Part shown: piece after piece, positions 51,595-63,254 of the stretch
Layout of the letters: each line of letters opens with the position of its first letter
Position numbering within the stretch: the first letter of the stretch is position 1
NCBI RefSeq assembly: GCF_003987095.1
Contig: NZ_PIQA01000004.1
Location: 62,001 to 126,000 of the forward strand
Reading direction: 5' to 3'
Length of the DNA: 64,000 nt
Source: Idiomarina piscisalsi
Lineage (GTDB): Bacteria; Pseudomonadota; Gammaproteobacteria; Enterobacterales; Alteromonadaceae
Made by a program: the position numbers and the translations under genes
Notes under the pieces: generated by a model
What the model saw: only the letters and a program-made list of their open reading frames with translations
What the model was told of the DNA's origin: nothing
The model's database searches: none

Positions 51595-54500
51595 CTACAG
51601 AGTTTTCAATAACTCATCAACTGCACGTTTTAACTGAGGATCCACGTTTTTGGCTTTATAAGCCGGCGGGTTGAATACCTCGATATCGGGCTGTGCCGGG
51701 GTAAAGTCCATATTGGCGTCGGACTCCTTAACCCACCAGCCTCTAAATGGCATCCTGATAATAGACCCATCAACAAGACGTTCAGCGCCGGTACTGATTA
51801 CCGCACCAAAGGTGGGGCGACCAACCAATTTGCCGATGCCTAAGGCTTTATAAGCATGAGAGAAGATTTCAGCATTTGAATAGCTGTTTTCGTTACTCAT
51901 GGCAATAGATGGCTTGGTCCACGCTGACAAAGGTAAGCGCTCAGAGTAGGGGTATTTCTCTCTGAACTTATTCTGGTCTTTGTCTAGGTCGTCAGTAGCA
52001 CCACGAGGAATGGTATAAGCGTGCTGTTGAACGTTTAATACGGCCATCAGGTAGTCGGTTGTCCAGCCCCCGCCGTTATAACGCACGTCAATGACGATAC
52101 CGTCTTTGCCGTAACCGGCAGCCATTAGCTCCCGCTCAAAACGCTCAAAGCTGGTCCAGTTCATACCGCGAATATGCAAGTAACCTAAGCGTCCGTCGGA
52201 GTACTCTTCGGTCATTGCACGGCGCGTCTCGACCCAGTTGTCGTACTTCTCATCGCTCAAGCTGGTGGTTGGCCACAGCACGACTTCTGTGTCCTCATTG
52301 GCACGCTTGATGTTGAGCAACACCCGTTGGTTTGCGTAGCCATTCAGCAACTCATAAAAGTTGGTGTCTTTGACCGATTGTTGATTGACTTGAGTAATGA
52401 CATCACCGACTTGCAAGCGGCTTTCATCGCGGGCCGCAGGGCTTTTATTAAGAACAGAAGTGACCTCTAAGCCTGCATCGGTTGGTATAACCTCAACACC
52501 CACTAAACCGGTTTGGGTTTTTTGGGTCTGTTTTTGGTTTTCACCGCGATATAAGCCCATATGGCTGGCGTTAACCTGGCCCAGCATCAAGTTGAAGATA
52601 TACTGAAAATCTTCTTTGGTTGACGCTTTTAATGCTAAAGGACGGTACTTTTCTTTTAGCTCCTGCCAGTCATTGTCATGAAACTCAGGATCGTAAAAAC
52701 CGGCATTAAGTGCTTGCCAGGCCTCGTCAAAGATCTGTTCACGCTCGGCCATATGCTCGATGTTCTGTTGAGACACGGTCGATAAGGTTTCAGGCTTGTC
52801 TTTTTTGGTGTCTACTTTGACTAACTGGCCTTTACCGGTTAACGCAAACAAGTGCTTGCCGTCGTTACTCAACGATAAGCTACGCGGTCTTTTATTACCA
52901 TCAATGACCTGCTTTTTGTCCTCACCGTTCCACTTAATCTTGAACAGATCCTGGTCCATTTTAAAGTTCTGACGACCAGCACCACCAATGGTGTAATAAA
53001 CATGCTCGCCTTCTTTGTCGAACGCTAAGCCCGATTCATTACCAGCAAAACGCGTGACCTGAACCAGTCGTTCATAGATGCGATCTAAATCAATTTGCAT
53101 CGGCTCGACTGCTTTCTCATCAGCTTCGGAGTCGTTTTCGTCCTTTTGGGTATCGGCCGTTTCGTCTACAAACTCATCGCGCTTCCACTCTTCTTTAGAG
53201 CGTTGCCAGTCGCTTTCTGTTAACCAGGCAAACCAAATGTCGTAATCGCCATTATTGCGCATGGATGTGAAGCCTAGCTTGCTACCATCGGGCGACCAAA
53301 CCGGGCTGTAATCGCCTTTCGGATGCATACTGACATTAACGGGCTCTTGCGAATTATCAGCAGCATGAATAAAGATTTCGCTGTTAAATGACAGGTCTGA
53401 TTTAGCGTAGGCTAACCAGTTACTGTCTGCTGACCAGCTTACGCCGCTGGGTGTTGCCCAGCCGTCTAACAAGGTAACCCTATTGGTTAATGACTTGTCT
53501 TCCGTAATATCAGCGACAATCAATTTACCGCGCCCTTCACGATAGACAACTTTTTCGCCATCAGGAGAAACCAGAGGCTGGCGTTCTTGCGCATCGGTTC
53601 GTGTGACAGGTGTTACTGAATGCTTCAGCGATTTAAACAAGTTCGGCTCTTCAGAGTCAGCCGATGTCACCGCAAATATATCGTTTTGTCCATCGCGGTC
53701 GGACACAAACAGCAAGGTGTTGTCATCAAGCCAGGTGACATCTCGGTCTCGCGCGGCTCCTGTTGTTAGTCTGACTGACCGCTTATCTTCTTTGTCGTTG
53801 CGTTTTACAAACAAATCACCACGCACGACATAAGAAATTAACTTACCGTCAGGGGATACACTGTATTCATCCAGTGAGTCCGTGGTTGATTTTTTGGTGA
53901 CGGGGTCAAAACGAAAGTCTGTAGGAATTGACAGGTCGAGCGATGAGCTCTGACCATCAGCGATAAGTTTAACTTTATCAGCAGCCTTATAAACAAGATG
54001 GTTTGCTTGTTTATCAATACTAAAGTGTTCAACACCAAACTCGCTTTCATCGGTGACTTGTGTCGCTCGCTTCGAACCTAGCTTCTGCTTGAACACGTTG
54101 TATTTACCGGTACGAGCAGAAATAAAGTACAACTCGTTATTACTCGACCATTTAGGCATAAAGTCATTGCCATCAAAGTCGGTTAGCTGTTCGTACTCAC
54201 TGGTTTCGGTGTCATAAATCCAGATATTGCGATTGGCAGGGCCACGGTAATCCTCACGTGATACTCTGGCGGTACTGCGCACAAAGGCAATCTTTGTGCC
54301 GTCTGGAGATACCACGGCATCAAAGCCCAGAGCGTCCATATAACGCGATTCGGTTGCGTCACCTGTCGGAGCTATACCATAGACTTCCCACTCGCGTTCA
54401 ACTTCAGCGTATAAACGGCGAGTATTAAAGAGTACTTGGTTATCGTTGCTAAACTCTAAAACACGGTCGGGTGCGCTGTGATAAGTTAAGCGATCGGGAT

Positions 54501-54801
54501 GACCGCCCTCGCTTGGCATGACAAACACGTCATCATTACCAAAGCGGTCACTGCTAAATGCGATAGAGCTGCCGTCTTTTGACCACTTCGGCGAGCTTTC
54601 ATAGCCCTCATGAATGGTTAAACGGTTTGGATTGGTGCCCGATGTCGACATTGTCCAAATGTCGCCCTGGTAACTGAAGGCGATTCGCGTCCCATCAGGA
54701 CTAATCTCGGGTTGCATAATCAAAGGTCGTTCTGAGGTGGTTTCAGACGCGGACGCCCCCAGCGCCGCAGATACAAGCAGGCTTGTAAGCAGTCGTTTCA
54801 T
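51595..54801 (-). CDS. Tricorn-type S41 peptidase with propeller and PDZ domains
   Basis: A large (1068 residues) exported protease. The signal peptide is about 1-19 (ending GASAS). Two beta-propellers with TolB/WD40-like blades (SPDGTRIAFSYQGDIW, SPDGSKLGFTSMRN) fill about 25-680. A tricorn C1 helical region, a PDZ domain (about 755-840, GVEVIPTDAGLEVTSVLN, LQVGDVITQVN) and the S41 core follow (VIDVRYNGGGWTTDYLM). The nucleophilic Ser is in ENSYSNAEIFSHAYKALG. It probably degrades oligopeptides in the periplasm. Its upstream region carries a strong hairpin. Confidence 0.92.
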   Translation of the reverse strand: MKRLLTSLLVSAALGASASETTSERPLIMQPEISPDGTRIAFSYQGDIWTMSTSGTNPNRLTIHEGYESSPKWSKDGSSIAFSSDRFGNDDVFVMPSEGGHPDRLTYHSAPDRVLEFSNDNQVLFNTRRLYAEVEREWEVYGIAPTGDATESRYMDALGFDAVVSPDGTKIAFVRSTARVSREDYRGPANRNIWIYDTETSEYEQLTDFDGNDFMPKWSSNNELYFISARTGKYNVFKQKLGSKRATQVTDESEFGVEHFSIDKQANHLVYKAADKVKLIADGQSSSLDLSIPTDFRFDPVTKKSTTDSLDEYSVSPDGKLISYVVRGDLFVKRNDKEDKRSVRLTTGAARDRDVTWLDDNTLLFVSDRDGQNDIFAVTSADSEEPNLFKSLKHSVTPVTRTDAQERQPLVSPDGEKVVYREGRGKLIVADITEDKSLTNRVTLLDGWATPSGVSWSADSNWLAYAKSDLSFNSEIFIHAADNSQEPVNVSMHPKGDYSPVWSPDGSKLGFTSMRNNGDYDIWFAWLTESDWQRSKEEWKRDEFVDETADTQKDENDSEADEKAVEPMQIDLDRIYERLVQVTRFAGNESGLAFDKEGEHVYYTIGGAGRQNFKMDQDLFKIKWNGEDKKQVIDGNKRPRSLSLSNDGKHLFALTGKGQLVKVDTKKDKPETLSTVSQQNIEHMAEREQIFDEAWQALNAGFYDPEFHDNDWQELKEKYRPLALKASTKEDFQYIFNLMLGQVNASHMGLYRGENQKQTQKTQTGLVGVEVIPTDAGLEVTSVLNKSPAARDESRLQVGDVITQVNQQSVKDTNFYELLNGYANQRVLLNIKRANEDTEVVLWPTTSLSDEKYDNWVETRRAMTEEYSDGRLGYLHIRGMNWTSFERFERELMAAGYGKDGIVIDVRYNGGGWTTDYLMAVLNVQQHAYTIPRGATDDLDKDQNKFREKYPYSERLPLSAWTKPSIAMSNENSYSNAEIFSHAYKALGIGKLVGRPTFGAVISTGAERLVDGSIIRMPFRGWWVKESDANMDFTPAQPDIEVFNPPAYKAKNVDPQLKRAVDELLKTL

Positions 54802-54826
54802 AGTGGTGTTGCCTATTTTAGTTTTA

Positions 54827-54860
54827 TCGCGGAATGATACATCTGACTATCATTCCGCGA
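54827..54860. repeat. Perfect 13-bp inverted repeat upstream of the S41 peptidase gene
   Basis: TCGCGGAATGATA and TATCATTCCGCGA flank an 8-base loop, about 25 bp before the peptidase ATG. There is no T-run on either strand. It may be an operator, an RNA structure in the leader or a mobile-element scar. Confidence 0.6.
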
Positions 54861-54891
54861 AGTGCGAGGGGGTGCACGTCTTACTCGGTAG

Positions 54892-54910
54892 GTCGCGCAT
54901 TTTGCGCGAC
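54892..54910. repeat. 8-bp hairpin at the end of the outer-membrane-protein remnant
   Basis: GTCGCGCA and TGCGCGAC flank TTT and touch the stop codon of the remnant frame. It may have been that gene's terminator, though no T-run follows. Confidence 0.4.
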
Positions 54911-55059
54911 TAGAAGATGTAAATGAAACCTATACCGACCTCTGCCTCGTAATTGCTACGAGCAATTGGACTATCCCGAACGTCACTACTGTAATATTCA
55001 AATAAAGCCTCACCGTAGAGTTGCCAATTATCATTGATGTTGGCGTAAATAGTCTTCAT
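54910..55059 (-). pseudogene. Truncated outer-membrane protein remnant (MipA/OmpV-like C-terminus)
   Basis: A 49-codon minus-strand frame reads [16 protein letters not shown], then DVRDSPIARSNYEAEV and ends GFIYIF. The alternating pattern, the DSPI motif and the terminal phenylalanine fit the last strands of a MipA/OmpV-type barrel. No signal peptide or N-terminal two-thirds exist; the frame begins inside the 3' end of the broken ABC-F gene. It seems to be the surviving tail of a deleted gene. Confidence 0.5.
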
Positions 55060-56524
55060 AGGTGCCCGAGAAGTTACGCATGCCCTGGTCGGTTAATTCG
55101 ATAATCCGTGACGCCAGTGATGATACAAACTCGCGATCGTGACTAACGAACAGCAAGGTTCCATCATATTGTTCTAACCAAGTTAAGGGCTTCGATGGAC
55201 TCCATATCCAGATGGTTTGTCGGCTCATCCATAATGAGGATATTAGGGCGTTGCATGATCAACTTACCGAATATCATGCGGCCTTTTTCGCCACCGGAAA
55301 GAATGGTTACCGGCTTATTGATATCGTCTTGTGAAAACAGCATGCGGCCTAGCACACCGCGAATAGCTTGGTCATCATGGTGAGGCTGTTTCCACTGACT
55401 CATCCACTCATACACCGTTAAGTCACTTTTAAACCAGTCAGCATGATCCTGCGCATAGTAACCAATATTGACGTTTTCTGACCATTTAATCAGGCCACTA
55501 TCAGCCGCATATTCTCCCATCAGGCATTTTAACAGAGTGGTTTTACCAATACCGTTAGCACCTAAAATAGCGACTTTTTCGCCGACCTCGATAATACCGC
55601 TTAAACCTTTCAGCACATGATTGTCGTCAAAGGACTTATTCAATCCCTCCATCTCCAACGCTAAGCGATACAGTTTTTTCTCTTGCTCGAAACGGATGTA
55701 CGGGCTAACGCGGCTCGATGTTTTCACTTCGGCCAATTCTATTTTTTCTTTCTTTTTAGCGTTATCATTTAACAGTTGCTCGCGCGCTTGTGTCGCGGCA
55801 AACATATACTGATCATAGTTACCCGGATACACGCGCAGTTCGCCATAATCAATGTCCGCCATATTGGTGCAAACGCTGTTTAAAAAGTGGCGGTCGTGGG
55901 AAATAATGACCATAGTGGCATCGCGTTCATTAAGCGTATCTTCCAGCCAACGAATGGTATTGATATCGAGGTTGTTGGTAGGTTCATCCAGCAGCATGAT
56001 ATCGGGTTCGGCAAACAGTACTTGGGCCAGCAATACACGCAGTTTTAAGCCGGGAGCGATTTCGCTCATGGGACCAAAATGCGACTCCAGCGGGATACCC
56101 ACGCCGAGCAGTAGATCGCCGGCCCGTGCTTCGGCGGTATAACCGTCAAGCTCGGCAAACTCTGTCTCTAAGTCGGGACCCGCATCCCATCTGCTTCGCT
56201 CATCTCGGCTAAACCATAAATTCGGTCGCGTTCCGCTTTGATCTCCCACAGTTGCTCGTGACCCATAATAACGGTATCAATCACGCTATACTGCTCGTAG
56301 GCAAACTGATCTTGGCGTAGTTTGCCAACCCGCATATCGGGATCCACCGAAACATTACCCACAGACGGCTCGAGCTCGCCACTCAGAATTTTCATAAACG
56401 TGGACTTGCCACAGCCGTTGGCGCCAATCAGACCGTAGCGATTGCCGTTAGCAAATTTTACAGAGATATTTTCAAACAGAGGTTTTGCACCAAATTGCAT
56501 GGTGACATTAGAAGCAGCAATCAC
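55031..56524 (-). pseudogene. Broken ABC-F ATPase (YbiT-like)
   Basis: Three frames together encode a YbiT-type ABC-F protein, a class of cytoplasmic translation factors that act on the ribosomal E site. Both ATP-binding cassettes are present (Walker [10 protein letters not shown] and GANGIGKTT; Walker [12 protein letters not shown] and [11 protein letters not shown]). A frameshift near 56180 separates SEADGMRV from [10 protein letters not shown]; another near 55185 separates MESIEALNL from [16 protein letters not shown]. The linker between the cassettes (near 55745) lacks about 30 residues compared with E. coli YbiT, as remembered. I read it as a decaying gene unless both shifts are sequencing errors. 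Confidence 0.8.
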
Positions 56525-56596
56525 AATTTACACCCGAACAAAAAATAGGCGCGTAATCTACGTGTTTTAGCCGCAAATTACAAAAAGGATTGTGCG

Positions 56597-57310
56597 TTAG
56601 TCAGATAAATAATACTCAACCGTGGTCACTACCCGAACCTTCTTTAAATGTGGGTTATGTTGATCACGGGCTTGTATGCTAAATAAGCCTTGGCGCGCAA
56701 ATTTTATTTTGCCCAACTCACTATTGCTGTCCTGGGCAAATTTTTCAGCCACTTCACGTGCATTTTTAGTCGCTTCCTCGATCATCTCTGGCTTAACATC
56801 GTTAAGTCGAGTAAATAGATATTGAGGTTGCGCTTGATAGTCGTCGCTGGATAAAACAATCCCTTGTTTACCGAGTTCAGACAACGCACTCATCATGTTG
56901 CGTACTTCCGTGACCCGACTTGAATAGACCGTGATGGTTTGTGTTGCAGTATAACGAAACTCTGCCGCTTGAGCCGAGCCGTATCGTTGTGCCGATTTGT
57001 CGGTTATCGAAGGGGCACCCATGGAAATCTCATGAGTTTGAATGCCTTTAGTCGTTAGAAAATCCACTACTTGTTGCTTACCAGTTTCTATGGATTGATA
57101 GATGTCCTCGAGACTGTTGCTGGCCGAAACAAACTGAATAGGCCAAATTACGGTATCTGCCACAAACTCACGCTCGGATAATCCTTTTACAGTCACACTG
57201 CGTTCCATGGCACGAAAATCGGTCAACCCTTTAACGAAAAAGCTACCCAATATGACACAGCTAATAATAACAGTGGCTGCAACAATCAAGCTTTGCGATG
57301 TTTTAAACAT
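56597..57310 (-). CDS. SIMPL-domain protein (DUF541)
   Basis: A 237-residue protein anchored by an N-terminal hydrophobic segment (SLIVAATVIISCVILGSFFV) and otherwise periplasmic. The SIMPL/DUF541 domain follows (ERSVTVKGLSEREFVADTVIW; ATKNAREVAEKFAQDSNSELG). Relatives include oxidative-stress proteins such as YggE, but no enzymatic activity is established. It stands alone between the broken ABC-F gene and the divergent CoA-transferase. Confidence 0.87.
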   Translation of the reverse strand: MFKTSQSLIVAATVIISCVILGSFFVKGLTDFRAMERSVTVKGLSEREFVADTVIWPIQFVSASNSLEDIYQSIETGKQQVVDFLTTKGIQTHEISMGAPSITDKSAQRYGSAQAAEFRYTATQTITVYSSRVTEVRNMMSALSELGKQGIVLSSDDYQAQPQYLFTRLNDVKPEMIEEATKNAREVAEKFAQDSNSELGKIKFARQGLFSIQARDQHNPHLKKVRVVTTVEYYLSD

Positions 57311-57505
57311 AATGATTCCCGTCGTGTGCAGATAGTAAGGGTATGGACCAGTATAGATAAGTAGAGTTCAAATAATAAGCCCCCTACATAGACTTTAGTC
57401 GTAGCTTAACCTCAACTTAGTGTTTAAGGTGTACAATAAACGTTCTACCTGCATCCCTGTCCCGCAAAGAATGCAGTCTTGTGAGTTAACAATACAGGTA
57501 ATGTT

Positions 57506-59023
57506 ATGTCTAAGCAGTCTCGAATTCTAAATCCCGAGTTACAAAAGCGAGTGACTTCCGCAGAAGCTGCGGCTGAACTTATTCCAGCCGGATCCACCGT
57601 AGGAATGAGTGGTTTTACCGGCGCTGGTTATCCGAAAGCCGTACCGGGTGCGCTGGCTGATCGTATTCGTCGCCATAATGCTTTGGGTGGCACACAGTTT
57701 CGTATTAATGTATTAACAGGTGCTTCAACGGCTCCCGAACTGGATGGTAAGTTAGCTGAAGTTGATGGTATCGAAATGCGATTGCCATTTCAGAGTGACC
57801 CTATTTGCCGGGAACGAATTAATAACGGCACCATGAGCTACGCAGATTACCATTTGTCTGAGGTTTCCCAATACGCCTGGTCTGGTTTTTTTGGAAAAAT
57901 GGATATTGCCATTATCGAAGTGGTGGGGATTCGTGAGGATGGTTCGCTGATTCCTTCTTCGTCACTGGGTAATAACAAAACCTGGATTGAACAGGCGGAC
58001 AAAATCATTCTGGAAGTCAACCATAAGCAGCAAGCTTTGCTCGAAGGCATGCATGATGTTTATTACGGCGTTGCGTTACCGCCCCATCGAAAACCCATTA
58101 TGCTGACGGAACCTAACCAGCGTATTGGCGAGCAATACTTGCGTTGCCCGATCGAAAAGGTGGTTGCAGTTGTGGAAACTAATGCGCCGGACCGCAATAC
58201 GCCGTTTAAACAGCCTGATGACAACTCACGTAAAATTGCTGAGCATATTTTAGCTTTTTTTGAACGGGAAATCGCTATTGGTCGATTACCGAAAGAATTA
58301 TTGCCCCTTCAATCAGGGGTTGGCAATATCCCGAATGCGGTACTCGAAGCACTGGACAGTGGCCCCTATAAAAACTTAACGGCCTATACCGAAGTCATAC
58401 AGGATGGCATGCTGAAAATGTTAAAGTCGGGCACCCTGGAGATGGCTTCGGCGACAGCATTTTCTTTAAGCCCTGAGGGGTTGGCCGAATTCGATGAGAA
58501 TATTGAGTTTTACCGCGATAAAATACTCCTGCGTTCACAAGATATAAGTAATCACCCTGAAGTTGCTCGGCGACTCGGTATCATTGCGACCAATGGCATG
58601 ATTGAGGCGGATATCTATGGCAACATCAACTCAACCCACATTATGGGGACTCGTATGATGAATGGCATTGGGGGGTCAGGTGATTTTGCACGAAACGGCT
58701 ACTTATCTATTTTTATGTCGCCATCGACAGCAAAAAATGGACAAATTTCATCCATAGTACCGATGGTTTCACATGTCGATCATACCGAGCATGATGTCAA
58801 AGTCATTGTAACTGAACAAGGTCTAGCGGATTTGCGAGGGTTATCACCACGTCAGCGGGCACGGGCAATTATTGAAAACTGCGCCCACCCGGACTTTAAA
58901 GACCAGTTATCAGACTATTTTGAACGTTCTTGTGCGACGGGGCGAGGAATGCATACTCCACATATCCTCGGCGAAGCGTTGAGCTGGCATGAGCGTTTTG
59001 AAGAAACAGGGACAATGAAGTAA
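57506..59023 (+). CDS. Acetyl-CoA hydrolase / succinyl-CoA:acetate CoA-transferase
   Basis: A 505-residue class I CoA-transferase of the Ach1/AarC type that moves CoA between succinyl-CoA and acetate or hydrolyses acetyl-CoA. The N-terminal domain has AGSTVGMSGFTGAGYPKAVP; the C-terminal domain has the likely catalytic Glu in YTEVIQDGMLKM, and ATNGMIEADIYGNINSTHIMG plus GIGGSGDFARNGYLSIF, which form the CoA site. It could let cells recycle acetate or run a modified TCA cycle. It is monocistronic with a strong terminator. Confidence 0.92.
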   Translation: MSKQSRILNPELQKRVTSAEAAAELIPAGSTVGMSGFTGAGYPKAVPGALADRIRRHNALGGTQFRINVLTGASTAPELDGKLAEVDGIEMRLPFQSDPICRERINNGTMSYADYHLSEVSQYAWSGFFGKMDIAIIEVVGIREDGSLIPSSSLGNNKTWIEQADKIILEVNHKQQALLEGMHDVYYGVALPPHRKPIMLTEPNQRIGEQYLRCPIEKVVAVVETNAPDRNTPFKQPDDNSRKIAEHILAFFEREIAIGRLPKELLPLQSGVGNIPNAVLEALDSGPYKNLTAYTEVIQDGMLKMLKSGTLEMASATAFSLSPEGLAEFDENIEFYRDKILLRSQDISNHPEVARRLGIIATNGMIEADIYGNINSTHIMGTRMMNGIGGSGDFARNGYLSIFMSPSTAKNGQISSIVPMVSHVDHTEHDVKVIVTEQGLADLRGLSPRQRARAIIENCAHPDFKDQLSDYFERSCATGRGMHTPHILGEALSWHERFEETGTMK

Positions 59024-59036
59024 ATCATTGATTGTT

Positions 59037-59068
59037 AAAAAAGCCTGCGTTTAAAGCAGGCTTTTTTT
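59037..59068. terminator. Terminator after the CoA-transferase gene
   Basis: The stem AAGCCTGC / GCAGGCTT is followed by seven T and preceded by an A-run, so it may also serve the convergent dehydrogenase gene. Confidence 0.92.
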
Positions 59069-59098
59069 AATCACATGTCAGACACCGCTGGTCGACAA

Positions 59099-59836
59099 TT
59101 ACAACTCTTGTTTGGTTGGGCGAATGATCATTTCATTCACGTCAACCTCGCCAGGCTGCTCAATAGCAAAAGTAATCGCTCTGGCTATCGAGTCTGAATC
59201 AATGGCGTCGTTGTATAAATCGTCTGCCATTTCTTTCGAGTCTTTATGGCTAATATGGTCGGTTAATTCTGTAGCGACCGCTCCCGGTGAAATATTGGTT
59301 GAGCGAATCTCGCCGTTGGACTCCTGACGAATCCCTTCGCTGATCGCTTTAACCGCATATTTGGTCGCACAGTAAACTGTCGCACCTGGGAATACCACGT
59401 GACCGGCCACTGACGACAAATTGATAATGTGTCCGGCATGCTGCTCGCGCATCGTCGGCAGTACAGCACCAACACCATACATAACACCCTTGATGTTGAC
59501 GTCAATCATCTGATCCCATTCATCGACTTTTAACTCATCAAGCGGAGCCAGCGGCATAAGGCCAGCGTTGTTAACTAACACGTCAATGCGTCCAAACTCG
59601 TTTCGGGCAGCATCTGCCAAGGCCTCGACTTCGCTACGTTTAGTAACATCAACAGTCTGATAAATGGCTTCACCTCCACTGTTTTTAATGTCATCAACCA
59701 GCTGTTTTAATCGCTCTTCACGGCGTGCGCCCAGAACCAGCTTAGCTCCCTTTTCGGCCAACATTTTTGCGGTGGCTTCACCTAAGCCACTGCTCGCTCC
59801 GGTAATTACTACTACTTTTCCAGCTACTTCAGACAT
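59099..59836 (-). CDS. Short-chain dehydrogenase/reductase
   Basis: A 245-residue classical SDR. The NADP-type cofactor site is TGASSGLGEATAKM with Arg residues after strand 2 (GARREER). The NNAG motif is VNNAGLMPLAP, the active site is Ser in NLSSVAGHVVF and Tyr-x-x-x-Lys in VYCATKYAVKA. The pattern is that of YdfG/clavaldehyde-dehydrogenase-like enzymes acting on 3-hydroxy acids or small carbonyls; the substrate is unknown. A second SDR of the same class follows katG. Confidence 0.9.
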   Translation of the reverse strand: MSEVAGKVVVITGASSGLGEATAKMLAEKGAKLVLGARREERLKQLVDDIKNSGGEAIYQTVDVTKRSEVEALADAARNEFGRIDVLVNNAGLMPLAPLDELKVDEWDQMIDVNIKGVMYGVGAVLPTMREQHAGHIINLSSVAGHVVFPGATVYCATKYAVKAISEGIRQESNGEIRSTNISPGAVATELTDHISHKDSKEMADDLYNDAIDSDSIARAITFAIEQPGEVDVNEMIIRPTKQEL

Positions 59837-59997
59837 AACATTCTCCGTTGCTTAAATGTGTATTGAAGTAATACGGTCTTTGCAGCTTTTGGATTAACTT
59901 TCCTGTTGCTTTAGGTAGCCGAAATTAGTGTTTTAAGTTGATATCTAAGCACGGGCGAGGTACTTTTGCCGACTCCTTCAATCAATAATAAGCGTTT

Positions 59998-60246
59998 ATG
60001 CAACGGCTCACTAACTGGTTAAAAACGCTCAGTGCTATTCCTTTGGCGCTGGGCGTTATATTTCTCGTTCTTTTACCCTCAATTTTACTGTCGATGCTGG
60101 TAGTTGGCGTGTTCGATTTGTTGTTTCTGGAGCTTGCCTGGATGTCCTGGAAAGCCTTTTGGTGGGTATTGGGAACTTGGTTTGTGCTAGCGCTCATAAT
60201 GTTAGCTAATAGCTCGGATAAAATTCTATTTGGTTTGTGGCGCTAA
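59998..60246 (+). CDS. Small two-helix membrane protein, unknown
   Basis: An 82-residue frame with a basic start (MQRLTNWLK) and two strong membrane helices (LALGVIFLVLLPSILLSMLV and WWVLGTWFVLALIMLA), ending in a short charged tail. I do not recognise a family. Its amphipathic, membrane-like composition and placement in a free gap support a real gene, but no clear ribosome site precedes the ATG. It converges on the methyltransferase gene with 3 bp between them. Confidence 0.55.
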   Translation: MQRLTNWLKTLSAIPLALGVIFLVLLPSILLSMLVVGVFDLLFLELAWMSWKAFWWVLGTWFVLALIMLANSSDKILFGLWR

Positions 60247-60249
60247 TAA

Positions 60250-60885
60250 CTAGCGCCGTTGGAATAAAACAACCCGGTTGCTGATTATTTCAATGTCTAG
60301 CTCAAATTGCTTTGCTATCCAATGCATGGTTTTGGGCGAGTAGAAACTGACATGTGTAGGGTCGTTTTTATATTGCCATGACTTAAAGAATGCGGGCGAT
60401 TCTCTGGTAAACATGGATGTCATAATACCTAGCCACCCACCACGTTTGACTAAGCTAACCAGTTGGGGCCAGGCCTCACTGGGGTTATAGAAATGTTCGA
60501 CAACTTCCGTACTGGTGACAAAGTCGTATTGACGAGTCACCTTATTCTTGTCTGGGGCATAGTAAATGTCGTATACCGACATACTCATACCATGTTCTTC
60601 CATCATTAGGTTAAGAACGGGACCGGGTCCACAGCCAAAATCCAAACCTTCCATACCAACCGAAAGTTTATCCAGAAGTGGCGTCGCAAGCTGGTTTAGA
60701 AATTGACGGTAGCGATTGTCTTTAGGGTCGTTCTCATGAAAGTCATAAATCGTTTTTTCGTCGCTATCGTTCAGGTAACTGTCGGGGGAGGCAAAGACTA
60801 AGTCACACTCAGTACAGCGAGAGTAAGAGCGTTTTTTGTCTTCACAAAAGAAGACTGAAGGTGAGTGGCATAAGGTGCAGTTCAT
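60250..60885 (-). CDS. Class I SAM-dependent methyltransferase with zinc-ribbon N-terminus
   Basis: A 211-residue protein. An N-terminal Cys4 knuckle (CTLCHSPSVFFC and CTECDLVFA) precedes a Rossmann methyltransferase domain with motif I GLDFGCGPGP and post-motif segments FVTSTEVVEHFYNPSEAW and GGWLGIMTSMF. This layout is common in small-molecule or sugar methyltransferases (Methyltransf_23 type). Substrate unknown. It is monocistronic and divergent from katG. Confidence 0.88.
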   Translation of the reverse strand: MNCTLCHSPSVFFCEDKKRSYSRCTECDLVFASPDSYLNDSDEKTIYDFHENDPKDNRYRQFLNQLATPLLDKLSVGMEGLDFGCGPGPVLNLMMEEHGMSMSVYDIYYAPDKNKVTRQYDFVTSTEVVEHFYNPSEAWPQLVSLVKRGGWLGIMTSMFTRESPAFFKSWQYKNDPTHVSFYSPKTMHWIAKQFELDIEIISNRVVLFQRR

Positions 60886-60989
60886 GCGCTTATGGTATGT
60901 GAGTGCGAAGTTTTGTCAAAAGTTGATTCGATCTTTTCCTTTCTTTGAGCTGTATCTATAAAACCTATTAAAGCAAACGGTATGTTGCC

Positions 60990-61019
60990 TTGGAGTCGTT
61001 GGAAAACCGTTGCTATAAC
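60990..61019 (+). promoter_or_regulatory. katG promoter candidate
   Basis: TTGGAG (60990-60995) and TATAAC (61014-61019) are separated by 18 bp, 45 bp before the katG ATG. OxyR control is likely from family knowledge, but I cannot define an OxyR site. Confidence 0.5.
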
Positions 61020-61022
61020 TAA

Positions 61023-63245
<2,223 letters not shown>

Positions 63246-63254
63246 GGAGGAAGC

